A stretch of 64,000 bases of DNA, from the NCBI GenBank assembly GCA_000433315.1, contig FR893385.1:304380-368379 (forward strand). The letters are read 5' to 3'. The notes beneath the pieces are model-generated. The model saw only the letters and a list, made by a program, of their open reading frames with translations. It was not told the origin of the DNA and made no database searches. Positions within the stretch are counted from its first letter, which is position 1, and each line of letters begins with the position of its first letter. Below are positions 1 through 8,201 of the stretch, in pieces. The position numbers were made by a program, and so were the translations under genes. The DNA is from Firmicutes bacterium CAG:345. Its GTDB lineage: Bacteria; Bacillota_I; Bacilli_A; RFN20; CAG-288.

Positions 1-1279
1 GTCGAACTTCAATTTCTGGGTCTATTAAACCTGTAGGACGAATAATTTGTTCAACAAATTCACCTGCTAAATTAGATTCATAATCTCCTGGAGTCGCTGA
101 AGTACAAATCAAATTATGAAATTTACTTTCAAATTCTTCAAATCTTAAAGGTCTATTATCTAATGCAGAAGGCAAACGGAATCCATATTCAACCAAATTT
201 AATTTACGAGCTCTATCCCCATTATACATTCCTCTAATCTGTGGAAGAGTAACATGAGATTCATCGACAAATAATATAAAATCATCAGGAAAATAATCAA
301 AAATAGTAAAAGGAGTCTCTCCTTCTTTTCTTCCATCAATATGTCGAGAATAATTTTCAATACCAGGACAAATACCAAATTCTTCTAATGATTCTAAATC
401 GTGTAAAGTCCGCATTTGCAATCTTTCTTCTTCCAAATATTTACCTTCATTATGAAAATAATTTAATCTTTCCGATAATTCTTGCCGAATTGTATGACAA
501 GCATGTTTTACTCTATCAAAACTAGAAGCATGTTCATAAGCAGGATATATAGGAAAAGATTCCAAAGTATGAAGAATTTTCCCTGTTGTAATATCTACTA
601 AATCAATCTCATTAATAATTCCATCTTCTCCATCTACTTGAACAATATATTTATCAGTAGAAGAAGGCCGAATTTCTAACATATCCCCACTTAAAGCAAA
701 AGTACCGGGCTTTCTATCCAAATTATTTCTTTCATAAATTGCATTAATCAATAAATTTTGAATATCTTTTCTTTTAAATGGTTCACCTACTCTTAAAGAA
801 AAAACTAAATTCTTGTATTCATCCGGATCAGTCAAACCATATATAGCAGCAACTGAAGCAACAATAATTGTATCTCTTCTTTCTAAAACTGAATTAATCG
901 CAGAAGAACGCATCATTTCAATTTCTTCATTCATTACAACTTCTTTATCGATATATGTATCAGTTTTAGGAATATATGCCTCAGGTTGATAAAAATCAAA
1001 GTTAGAGACAAAATATTCAACACGATTATTAGGAAACAATTCCTTAAACTCTGCATAAAGTTGGCTTGCTAAAGTCTTATTATGAACTAATATTAAAGCT
1101 GGTCTTTGGACTTCCTGAATAATATTGGCCATAGTAAAAGTTTTTCCAGTTCCTGTGGCACCTAAAAGAACTTGAACTCTCTTATCGCTTTTTAATCCTT
1201 CACATAGTTGTTTTATTGCACGTGGTTGATCTCCAGTTGGAGAAAACTTCGATTCAATTTTAAAAGGAATATAATTCAT
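1..1279 (-). CDS. uvrB: UvrABC excinuclease subunit B, C-terminus cut by window edge
   Basis: This is the damage-verifying helicase-like subunit of nucleotide excision repair, which is loaded by UvrA and recruits UvrC. The translation starts MNYIPFKIESKF and carries the Walker A GATGTGKT at about residues 40-47. The UvrB beta-hairpin region (YFVSNFDFYQPEAYIP, about residue 95) and the DEAD-like box FVDESHV follow. About 426 of the usual roughly 660 residues are inside the window; the remainder lies to the left. The ATG at 1279 follows an AGAAGG Shine-Dalgarno site and sits 1 nt after the stop of the upstream protease gene, so the two are probably cotranscribed. Nothing is unusual in the visible part. 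Confidence 0.96.
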   Translation of the reverse strand, partial: MNYIPFKIESKFSPTGDQPRAIKQLCEGLKSDKRVQVLLGATGTGKTFTMANIIQEVQRPALILVHNKTLASQLYAEFKELFPNNRVEYFVSNFDFYQPEAYIPKTDTYIDKEVVMNEEIEMMRSSAINSVLERRDTIIVASVAAIYGLTDPDEYKNLVFSLRVGEPFKRKDIQNLLINAIYERNNLDRKPGTFALSGDMLEIRPSSTDKYIVQVDGEDGIINEIDLVDITTGKILHTLESFPIYPAYEHASSFDRVKHACHTIRQELSERLNYFHNEGKYLEEERLQMRTLHDLESLEEFGICPGIENYSRHIDGRKEGETPFTIFDYFPDDFILFVDESHVTLPQIRGMYNGDRARKLNLVEYGFRLPSALDNRPLRFEEFESKFHNLICTSATPGDYESNLAGEFVEQIIRPTGLIDPEIEVR

Positions 1280-1280
1280 A

Positions 1281-2777
1281 TCAATTACCTTCTACAACTA
1301 TTTTTAACTCAGAATCTTCTTGAGCAACAGATTTTTTGTACACTTCATAAATCAATTCTTTAGAAGTTTCATCGGAATATATTTCTTCAACTTCATATCC
1401 GTAGTCTTGCTGAAATTGATTTATAGTGCTTAATATTTCATCATTTGTAGGATCAGAAGAAATATCATAATTCAAATAATTTAAGCATGAGCCAATATTC
1501 TTTAAATAATTTTGATAATTCTCATTAGTAAATGCATAACCACTATAATCATACGGATATTCTTTAAAGCCATAATCTTTTGAATCAAAATCTGGATAAA
1601 TTCCTACATTATGAATGCAGGTTTTTCCATCTGGTCCAAAAACCCTAGATATGGTAAATCTCATAACACTATTGTCTTTAAATGTATAAAAGCTTTGTGC
1701 AATACCTTTTCCATAAGATTTAAATCCATATATTTGCGCATTACAATTTTGCTTTAATGCTAAAGTTAAAGCTTCACTTGCGGAAGCTGAATATCCATTT
1801 TGTAAAATTTTTATTTTCAAATTTCCATATAAAGGCTCATCATTTTGTTTATTTATTCCAATAATGTTATCATTTTTATCTTTTTGAATAACAGTATATT
1901 TATTTTTAGGAGAAAACAAATTTGCAATATCTGTTGCTTGTGATAGTAAACCACCAGTATTATTTCTTAAATCTAAAACCAATGTTTCTAACTTAGTTAA
2001 ATCTTGTTCTTTCAAAAGGTCCGATACTATTGAATAAGCTGAATTTTTTTCCTCATTCAATGTACTTGAATCAGCTAAAAAAGTATTCAATTTAATAGTT
2101 AAAACTTTATCATTAGAATACTTAGAAATTTTACTTCCAGCATCTTGAGAAAATTCATCCGCTGTTGCATTATTTATTTCAAAACTTTGTCCATTTCTCA
2201 ACAATTTAAAATCAACGGAATTTGATTTTTTAGATTCTGAAAGAATTGCTGAAATTTCAGAAAACTTTTGATTAGATAATGAATAAGTTTTTCCTTCATA
2301 AGAAATATTAGTAATAATATCATCTTTTTGAGCGCCAAGTTTAGCCATAACTCCATTAGAATAAACTTCTTCTAATAATATTCCTTTTGGACAATATATC
2401 ATTTTTATTCCGAATCCAACATTGCTAAGACTCAATCCTTGATCTTCCTGATTTTCAGTAATAAATGTATATGCATCTGTTGATGTCCGCCCTGAATACA
2501 TCAATTCATTTGTAGCTTTTGTTATTTCTTCTTCTGTTTTTCCAAAAAGCCAATATTTATCTAAAATTTCATAACATTGCTTATATTTTCCAGAAAAATT
2601 ATAAGTATCTCCCTCCATGAAATCATGTATCAAAATTCCCCCTATTAAACCAACACATAGGCTTGCAATTGAAATTCCTAAACATAATATTTTTGTATTA
2701 TGTTTATAATGTTTTTTCATATTTTCAAATTTTTCTTCTATAAGCTTATCATTATTAAAATTATCCATTGATTCCAT
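1281..2777 (-). CDS. S41 family C-terminal processing peptidase (CtpA-like)
   Basis: This is a membrane-anchored serine protease of the tail-specific/CtpA family, which trims exported proteins. A single N-terminal helix (ILCLGISIASLCVGLIGGIL, about residues 30-52) anchors it with the catalytic part outside. A PDZ-like region lies at about 105-200. The S41 core carries the serine in NGYSASASEA (about residue 329) and the lysine in YGKG (about 353), so the Ser-Lys dyad is intact. The last 70 residues (INQFQQDYGYEVEE) resemble a peptidoglycan-binding helical domain, as in other Bacillota Ctp proteases. ATG 2777 has TTAGGAGA 7 nt upstream. An internal Met at residue 4 is a less likely start. The gene is followed 1 nt later by uvrB. 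Confidence 0.9.
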   Translation of the reverse strand: MESMDNFNNDKLIEEKFENMKKHYKHNTKILCLGISIASLCVGLIGGILIHDFMEGDTYNFSGKYKQCYEILDKYWLFGKTEEEITKATNELMYSGRTSTDAYTFITENQEDQGLSLSNVGFGIKMIYCPKGILLEEVYSNGVMAKLGAQKDDIITNISYEGKTYSLSNQKFSEISAILSESKKSNSVDFKLLRNGQSFEINNATADEFSQDAGSKISKYSNDKVLTIKLNTFLADSSTLNEEKNSAYSIVSDLLKEQDLTKLETLVLDLRNNTGGLLSQATDIANLFSPKNKYTVIQKDKNDNIIGINKQNDEPLYGNLKIKILQNGYSASASEALTLALKQNCNAQIYGFKSYGKGIAQSFYTFKDNSVMRFTISRVFGPDGKTCIHNVGIYPDFDSKDYGFKEYPYDYSGYAFTNENYQNYLKNIGSCLNYLNYDISSDPTNDEILSTINQFQQDYGYEVEEIYSDETSKELIYEVYKKSVAQEDSELKIVVEGN

Positions 2778-2797
2778 AGTCTTCTCCTAATCATTTT

Positions 2798-2803
2798 AGT
2801 ATA
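2798..2803 (-). promoter_or_regulatory. Putative extended -10 for S41 peptidase-uvrB
   Basis: On the minus strand the sequence TGATATACT is an extended -10 (TGn-TATACT) 21 nt upstream of the S41 start codon. No good -35 is seen. The box lies in the divergent spacer with the glycosyltransferase gene. Confidence 0.4.
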
Positions 2804-2870
2804 TCATATTTATTTTTTAATTATACAAAGAGCAAGTTCATATTATTGACATAAACTTACACTATAAACA

Positions 2871-2899
2871 TTTAATTTTTGTTAAAAACATTTTATAAT
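2871..2899 (+). promoter_or_regulatory. Putative promoter of the GT2 gene
   Basis: A perfect TATAAT (2894-2899) lies 37 nt before the ATG. A weak -35 TTTAAT (2871-2876) sits 17 nt upstream of it. A consensus TTGACA at 2846-2851 has no well-spaced -10. Confidence 0.4.
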
Positions 2900-2935
2900 G
2901 AAATAAAGCTTTAAGCTAATACGAAAGAGGTAATT

Positions 2936-3889
2936 ATGAAATTAGTCTCACTTGTTGTTCCAGTTTATAACGAAGAAGAAATGCTTCCTATTTTTTTCAA
3001 AAAAATAGAAGAATTATTTCATGATGACGACAATTATCATTATGAATTTCTTTTGATAAATGATGGATCAAAAGATAAAACATTAGATATCATAAAAGAA
3101 GAAGCACAAAAAAACGATCGCTTGTCCTATATTTCTTTTTCAAGAAACTATTCACAAGAATGTGCTGTTGAAGCAGGATTAAGGAGTGCAAAAGGTGATG
3201 TTGTAATTCCTTTAGATTGTGATTTTCAAGATCCACCAGAAGTTGTTTTTGATATGTTGAAAAAATATGAAGAAGGTTATGAAGTAGTTAACGGAAAAAG
3301 AAGCAATCGTGACGATGATACTGCAATGAAAAAAACAACTGCAGGATTATTTTATAAATTAACCAATAAAGTTGCTGGTAAAAAAGTAATTGAAGAAAAT
3401 GTTTGTTTCTATCGCTTAATGTCAAGAAGAGTTGTAGATTACATAAACTCTCTTCCTGAAGCATCACGAATTTTACGTTCACAAGTCCCTTATATTGGAT
3501 TTAAAACTTGCGATGTATTCTTTGCTAGAAAAAAAAGAGAAGCAGGTAAAACTAAGTATAATTATTCAAAATTAATGGGTGTTGCAGCAAAAACTTTTGC
3601 AGCTTCAACAGCAAATCTTTTAAGTTTCCCATTTAAAATATCTATAGGGATTGGATTATTTTCTTTTTTAGGAACATTTGTTTTTCTCCTTTGCTATTAT
3701 TGTGATAGAATTCATTCATTCTACTATTTACCTATCCTTATTCTAATGATTGTTTTGCTAGCAACAGCAATTTTAATGTTAGTATTTTCTATTCATTCTC
3801 TTTATTTAAAAAATATCTATGAAAATGTACAAAATAGACCCAGATATTTTATTGAAGAATATCATGTTGCTGATAAAATTAACAAATAA
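2936..3889 (+). CDS. Family 2 glycosyltransferase, polyprenyl-phosphate sugar transferase type (GtrB/DPM-like)
   Basis: This enzyme probably transfers a sugar from a nucleotide sugar to undecaprenyl phosphate at the cytoplasmic face. The GT-A domain (about residues 1-225) starts SLVVPVYNEEE and contains DGSKDKT and the metal-binding DCDFQDPPE (a DXD equivalent, about residue 100). Two C-terminal helices (about 233-255 and 265-288) match the two-helix tail of GtrB and DPMS-like enzymes. It is 317 aa, usual for the group. AAAGAGG precedes the ATG. It is monocistronic and convergent with the next gene, with stops abutting. The actual sugar and final acceptor cannot be told from the sequence, and no flippase or GtrC-like partner lies beside it. 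Confidence 0.88.
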   Translation: MKLVSLVVPVYNEEEMLPIFFKKIEELFHDDDNYHYEFLLINDGSKDKTLDIIKEEAQKNDRLSYISFSRNYSQECAVEAGLRSAKGDVVIPLDCDFQDPPEVVFDMLKKYEEGYEVVNGKRSNRDDDTAMKKTTAGLFYKLTNKVAGKKVIEENVCFYRLMSRRVVDYINSLPEASRILRSQVPYIGFKTCDVFFARKKREAGKTKYNYSKLMGVAAKTFAASTANLLSFPFKISIGIGLFSFLGTFVFLLCYYCDRIHSFYYLPILILMIVLLATAILMLVFSIHSLYLKNIYENVQNRPRYFIEEYHVADKINK

Positions 3890-4153
3890 TTAATGATGAT
3901 CTTGAGGCTGATATTGTTGGCCTCTTTTTTGTTTTCTTGTCTCTACCAATTGATTATGTGCAGACATAGTCAATAATTCTTGTGCTATCAACATAAAAAA
4001 ATTACCCAAATCATTTTGTTCAGAAATAGTGAGATTCTGCGCCAAGGCTATTCCAATTAACGAAGCATAAAAAGCTTCTTCATTTGCTGTTAAATTAAAT
4101 ACAAAATCGAAGAAGTCATCTCTTTTAGTTTCTCTTTGATTATTAACATTCAA
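3890..4153 (-). CDS. Small conserved-type protein of unknown function (87 aa, TTG start)
   Basis: The protein is soluble and largely helical. Its central part (SEQNDLGNFFMLIAQELLTM) resembles short clostridial proteins with a DLxLLxxFFTQLGDTLxTI-like signature, and I make this comparison from memory. The C-terminus is basic and Gln/His-rich (KQKRGQQYQPQDHH). The reading frame opens at TTG 4153, preceded by GAGGT 9 nt upstream. Both the TTG and that site lie in the arm of a strong hairpin (4152-4192) that follows the P-type ATPase gene. Its 3' end carries, on the opposite strand, the terminator of the glycosyltransferase. Function unknown; it may be cotranscribed by readthrough from the ATPase. 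Confidence 0.65.
   Translation of the reverse strand: MNVNNQRETKRDDFFDFVFNLTANEEAFYASLIGIALAQNLTISEQNDLGNFFMLIAQELLTMSAHNQLVETRKQKRGQQYQPQDHH
3904..3930 (+). terminator. Rho-independent terminator of the GT2 gene, inside the convergent small gene
   Basis: GAGGC and GCCTC form a 5-bp GC-rich stem with an 11-nt loop, followed by six T. It lies 15 nt after the glycosyltransferase stop and within the last codons of the minus-strand 87-aa gene. Confidence 0.75.
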
Positions 4154-4192
4154 AAAGGCTACCTCATTTTAAAATATGAAGGTAACCTTTTT
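4152..4192. terminator. Hairpin after the P-type ATPase, overlapping the start of the 87-aa gene
   Basis: AAAAAGGCTACCTCAT pairs with ATGAAGGTAACCTTTTT (about 15 bp, one mismatch and one bulge) around an AT loop. On the minus strand it begins 8 nt after the ATPase stop and ends in five T. Its 3' arm contains the Shine-Dalgarno (GAGGT) and TTG of the next gene, so it could both limit readthrough and hide that ribosome-binding site. Confidence 0.6.
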
Positions 4193-4199
4193 TTAATTA

Positions 4200-6887
4200 T
4201 TAAAATTGCAATTTTGATTTCTTTAATACAGGAACTAAAAGTTCGTGAACAATAAGTGGAAAACTAGACAAAGCAATTAACCACAACCATTCATACCACT
4301 CAAGCGCTGTGGTTTGGAAAAAATCTGTTACATAAGGAAGTTCGGTAACTAAAATTTGTAATGTTAATCCAAATATAAATGAAATTAGAAACATGATATT
4401 TTTTCCCTTAAAAACATTAACAAATGATTTTTTAACATTTGACATTCCCAACATATGAAATAATTGTGACATACCTAAAACTGTAAAAGCAAAAGTTTGA
4501 CATTTATCAAGTTGAGCATCATTCTGCAAATAAATCAAAAGATTATTCCATGTAAATCCCACACTACCTGGAGCATTTAAATCAATGAGAGGATTAATCA
4601 AAAAGGCAATCATTGTGATGAGAAAAATTATAAACCCGTAGAAGAAACAAAATGAAAATCCATGATGAGCAAATAATCCTTCATTTACAGGACGTGGTTT
4701 TAAATTCATAATATCAGAATCTTTATCATCTCTTCCTAAAGCTAACGCAGGCAATGAATCCGATATCAGATTTACCCAAAGAATATGTATTGCTCTTAAT
4801 GGACTCGGAAATCCAATGCATGCAGCGAAAAACATAGTCATAACTTCACCGAAATTACTGGATAGAAGGAAGAAAATAGCTTTTTTAATATTTGAATAAA
4901 TACTTCTTCCTTCTTCAACCGCTTTTTCTATCGATGCAAAATTATCATCCATTAAAGTCATATCCGCTGCTCCTTTTGCAACATCTGTTCCTGTTATTCC
5001 CATAGCAATACCTATATCAGCGGTTTTTAAACTAGGCGCATCATTAACACCATCGCCAGTCATTGCGACAATATTTCCAGAATTTTGTAAAGCTTTAACA
5101 ATATTAACTTTATTTTCTGGAGACACTCTAGCAAAAACATTTGTAGTTTTAACTTTTTCTTCTAACAATTCCATTGATAAAGAATCTATTTCATCACCTG
5201 ACATGCATTGTTTTTCATCAGTAGCAATATTTAAATTCTTAGCTATCGCCAAAGCAGTATCTTTATGATCTCCTGTGATCATGATTGTTCTTATTCCAGC
5301 TTTGTGTAAACATTCAACTGCTGGTTTAGCTTCTTCTCTAGCTGGATCAATCATTCCAACCATTCCAACAAAAGTTAAATTTTCTTCATCGACAACATTA
5401 GATTCATGAATAGCTAATGCTAAAACTCTATAAGCTTGTTTAGCCATTATTTTGCTGTTTTCATTTATTGTTGAAATATCTTTTTCAGTTATTTTTCTAA
5501 CCTTACCATCTAAATAAATATTTTTTGTATGTTTTAAAATTGAATCCAAAGCACCTTTTGTAAATACTATATTCTTTCCTTCATAATGACTTAATACCGA
5601 CATCATTTTTCGAACAGAATCAAAAGGTAATTCATCAAGTCGTTGATATTTATTTTCTTCAATTTCTTCTTTATTCCATCCAAATTTTTTTGCATAATCA
5701 AGCAAAGCTAATTCAGTAGGATCACCATATCTTTCATCCTTAATCGAAGCATTGGAACAGAGCATCATACCTTGTGCTAATAATTTTACTTCTTCTGCAT
5801 CAACTTCATTTGCATCTTTTATCTTTCCATTGATATATGTTTTCTCAATAGTCATTTTGTTTTGAGTTAATGTTCCAGTTTTATCGGAGCAAATAACAGT
5901 AACTGCTCCTAATGTTTCCACAGATGGTAAATGTTTAACTATTGTATTTACTTTAACCATTCTAGAAACTCCTATAGCTAAAACAATAGTTACAACAGCT
6001 GGCAATCCTTCTGGAATAGCAGCAACAGCAACACTTATTGCAGTAATTAATAAGTCTAAAGATGCCGTTCCTATATCTTGTTTATTAGGGCCAAAAACTG
6101 CATACAATAAACCGACAGCATACATCAAAACACAAACGGAAACACAGACTATTCCTAATATTTTAGAAAGACTTGCAAGTTTTTGCTGTAATGGAGTTTT
6201 ATTATCCTTAGCATCTTTTAACATTTTGGCAATATGGCCTATTTCAGTGTTCATTCCAGTACTGACAACAATTCCTTCACCACGTCCATAGCTTACTGGA
6301 GTAGACATAAAAGCCATATTTTTTCTATCGCCTATTCCAGAATTTTCATTTAAGATTATATCTGCATTTTTTTCTACAGGAATCGATTCCCCTGTCAATG
6401 AGCTCTCATCGACTTTCATATTAATAGTTTCCACTAAACACAAAGCAACAGGAACTATCCTCCCTTCTTCAAGGACTACTAAATCGCCTACAACTAAATC
6501 CTCTGCTTTAATTTCTTTAATTTTCCCATCTCTTTTTACAACACAAGAAGGGGAAGACATTTTTTTTAAAGCTTCCAAAGCTTTCTCGGCTTTTGCTTCT
6601 TGAATAGTTCCTATAATAGCATTTAACAAAATTACAGAAACAATAATTATGCCATCAGCCCACTCTTTTAAGCAAAAAGAAATTACTCCTGCACCAAGTA
6701 AAACATAGATCATTGGATCTTTAAATTGCAAAAGAAATTTAACTATAATATTTTGTTTTTTTTCTGAGTTCAAAATATTAGGTCCATCTTTAAGAAGTCT
6801 TTTTTCAGCTTCTATTTCTGATAATCCAGAAGTAGAAGAACACGAAAAAAACTGTTCAATTTCTTCAATTTTTTTATCTTCAAACAT
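4200..6887 (-). CDS. SERCA/PMCA-type P-type cation ATPase, probable Ca2+/Mn2+ exporter
   Basis: This 895-aa ATP-driven pump has the full P2A layout: an N-terminal cation-ATPase domain, TGES in the actuator domain (about residue 165), the phosphorylation motif CSDKTGTLT (about 332), TGDGVNDAP (about 607) and ten predicted helices. The ion-site motifs are PEGLP in helix 4 and NLISDSLPALALG in helix 6, as in Ca2+/Mn2+ transporting family members. Automatic annotation would say calcium pump. However, a probable Mn2+-sensing yybP-ykoY riboswitch lies directly upstream. Related streptococcal and lactococcal pumps behind that riboswitch are linked to Mn2+ export, so I infer a role in Mn2+ detoxification. 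The start ATG has AGAGG upstream. Confidence 0.93.
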   Translation of the reverse strand: MFEDKKIEEIEQFFSCSSTSGLSEIEAEKRLLKDGPNILNSEKKQNIIVKFLLQFKDPMIYVLLGAGVISFCLKEWADGIIIVSVILLNAIIGTIQEAKAEKALEALKKMSSPSCVVKRDGKIKEIKAEDLVVGDLVVLEEGRIVPVALCLVETINMKVDESSLTGESIPVEKNADIILNENSGIGDRKNMAFMSTPVSYGRGEGIVVSTGMNTEIGHIAKMLKDAKDNKTPLQQKLASLSKILGIVCVSVCVLMYAVGLLYAVFGPNKQDIGTASLDLLITAISVAVAAIPEGLPAVVTIVLAIGVSRMVKVNTIVKHLPSVETLGAVTVICSDKTGTLTQNKMTIEKTYINGKIKDANEVDAEEVKLLAQGMMLCSNASIKDERYGDPTELALLDYAKKFGWNKEEIEENKYQRLDELPFDSVRKMMSVLSHYEGKNIVFTKGALDSILKHTKNIYLDGKVRKITEKDISTINENSKIMAKQAYRVLALAIHESNVVDEENLTFVGMVGMIDPAREEAKPAVECLHKAGIRTIMITGDHKDTALAIAKNLNIATDEKQCMSGDEIDSLSMELLEEKVKTTNVFARVSPENKVNIVKALQNSGNIVAMTGDGVNDAPSLKTADIGIAMGITGTDVAKGAADMTLMDDNFASIEKAVEEGRSIYSNIKKAIFFLLSSNFGEVMTMFFAACIGFPSPLRAIHILWVNLISDSLPALALGRDDKDSDIMNLKPRPVNEGLFAHHGFSFCFFYGFIIFLITMIAFLINPLIDLNAPGSVGFTWNNLLIYLQNDAQLDKCQTFAFTVLGMSQLFHMLGMSNVKKSFVNVFKGKNIMFLISFIFGLTLQILVTELPYVTDFFQTTALEWYEWLWLIALSSFPLIVHELLVPVLKKSKLQF

Positions 6888-6897
6888 AGTACACCTC

Positions 6898-6983
6898 TAG
6901 CTCTCGTTCCATATAATTTCTTATATGGTTTTAACCCCAGGATTATTCCGTGTTGTTGGAAGTTAAAATGCACTACTCCGCTA
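6898..6983 (-). ncRNA. Probable yybP-ykoY (Mn2+) riboswitch
   Basis: On the minus strand TAGC (6983-6980) pairs with GCTA (6901-6898) as P1. The 5' strand is followed at once by GGAGTAG, the conserved loop of this class. The 3' strand is preceded by CGAGA, comparable to the conserved A-rich junction. Inside are a 7-bp stem TTTTAAC/GTTAAAA capped by TTCC/GGAA, and an 8-bp stem CCATATAA/TTATATGG. The order and junctions match the Lactococcus aptamer as I remember it, but the second conserved loop is less clear. P1 ends right at the AGAGG Shine-Dalgarno site of the ATPase gene and no terminator intervenes, which suggests translational control. Confidence 0.62.
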
Positions 6984-7002
6984 CTAATATTCTATTAATC
7001 AC

Positions 7003-7032
7003 TTTTCCAAAAATCAACAGATTTTTGGAAAA
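7003..7032. repeat. 13-bp perfect inverted repeat in the ATPase/ABC intergenic region
   Basis: TTTTCCAAAAATC and GATTTTTGGAAAA flank a 4-nt AACA centre. It lies 20 nt upstream of the riboswitch on the transcribed leader side. It has no U-tract suited to termination, so it could be a repressor operator or a leader hairpin. The rest of the 6888-7202 spacer is AT-rich; I see only the riboswitch, this repeat and a candidate -10. Confidence 0.7.
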
Positions 7033-7055
7033 TTTCTAAAAAATCTATTTCAATA

Positions 7056-7061
7056 ATTATA
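7056..7061 (-). promoter_or_regulatory. Candidate -10 (TATAAT) for the riboswitch-ATPase transcript
   Basis: The minus strand reads TATAAT here. The -35 at 17 nt is poor. A start near 7050 would give a leader of about 160 nt containing the 13-bp hairpin and the riboswitch. Confidence 0.35.
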
Positions 7062-7202
7062 ATTAAAAACACAACAATAAAAATAAATTGAATAATATTC
7101 CATAGATTGATAAAATTTTATTGAAGGAAAAGAAAATGAATAAATAATTGTATAGTGCATTTAATAATTAAAATTTATTATTACAGGAAGGATTATTTTG
7201 AT

Positions 7203-8201
7203 ATGCAAGAAATTATAAAAGTTAAAAATTTATCAAAAGTATTTAATAAACCTATTCGAGGAAATGGTTTAAAAGGCATGATTAAAACACTTTTCTCGAA
7301 TAAAAAAATAAAATTTACAGCAGTAAATAATATTTCATTTACGATAAACCAAGGAGAAATGGTCGCATATATTGGTGCTAATGGCGCTGGAAAATCAACA
7401 ACAATAAAAATGATGACAGGTATATTAACTCCAACAAGTGGTGAAGTTTTAATAAATGGTATGCACCCATATGATTCTAAAGCTCGGAAAAAAGTTTTAC
7501 AAAATATTGGTGTAGTTTTTGGTCAAAGAACGCAACTATGGTGGGATCTTCCTCTGCAAGAAACTTTCTCATTATTAAAAGATATATATAATATCAGTGA
7601 TAAAGATTATGATGAGCGATTCAATTATTTAAAAAATATTTTAGAACTCGATAAGTTCATTCAAAGTCCAGTAAGAACTTTATCTCTCGGGCAGCGAATG
7701 AGAGCGGATTTAGCTGCATCTTTATTACATAATCCCAGCATCTTATTCCTAGATGAGCCAACTATTGGTTTAGATGTTCTCGTCAAAGATCATATTATTA
7801 AAGCCATTAATGAAATAAATAAAAAATATAACACTACTGTAATTTTAACGACACATGATATGTCGGACATTTTAAATCTATGTCATCGTGTTATTATCAT
7901 TGATGAAGGTAAAATTCTTTTTGATGGAAGCATTGATGAAATCAAAAACAAATTTGGAAATATTAAAACTATCTCATTAAAATCAAGCAATTTTCAATGT
8001 GAAAAACTTTTAGAAAAATACCCAGATATTAACATTGAAAATAAAGAAGGAGAAATAAATATCTCTTTTGATGGCGATAAAATAGAAATCAAAGAATTAA
8101 TGAGAAATCTTTTAGATTGTGGAAGTATTCAAGATTTAAATATTAAGGAGAACGACTTAACGAATGTCGTAAAAACCATTTATGAAAACAAAAATTTTTA
8201 A
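7203..8201 (+). CDS. ABC transporter ATP-binding protein of an ABC-2/DUF990-type exporter
   Basis: This is the nucleotide-binding subunit of a three-gene exporter. It has Walker A GANGAGKST (about residue 61), the signature LSLGQRMRAD (about 160), Walker B LFLDEPTIGLD and the H-loop THD. The C-terminal 90 residues form the accessory domain found in drug/viologen-type ATPases. I choose ATG 7203 (MQEIIKVKNL), which follows AGGAAGG by 11 nt. The upstream in-frame extension to 7155 has no ribosome site. The next gene starts 20 nt before this one ends, so translation is probably coupled. The substrate is unknown; homologous systems are named for viologen or drug efflux. Confidence 0.92.
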   Translation: MQEIIKVKNLSKVFNKPIRGNGLKGMIKTLFSNKKIKFTAVNNISFTINQGEMVAYIGANGAGKSTTIKMMTGILTPTSGEVLINGMHPYDSKARKKVLQNIGVVFGQRTQLWWDLPLQETFSLLKDIYNISDKDYDERFNYLKNILELDKFIQSPVRTLSLGQRMRADLAASLLHNPSILFLDEPTIGLDVLVKDHIIKAINEINKKYNTTVILTTHDMSDILNLCHRVIIIDEGKILFDGSIDEIKNKFGNIKTISLKSSNFQCEKLLEKYPDINIENKEGEINISFDGDKIEIKELMRNLLDCGSIQDLNIKENDLTNVVKTIYENKNF

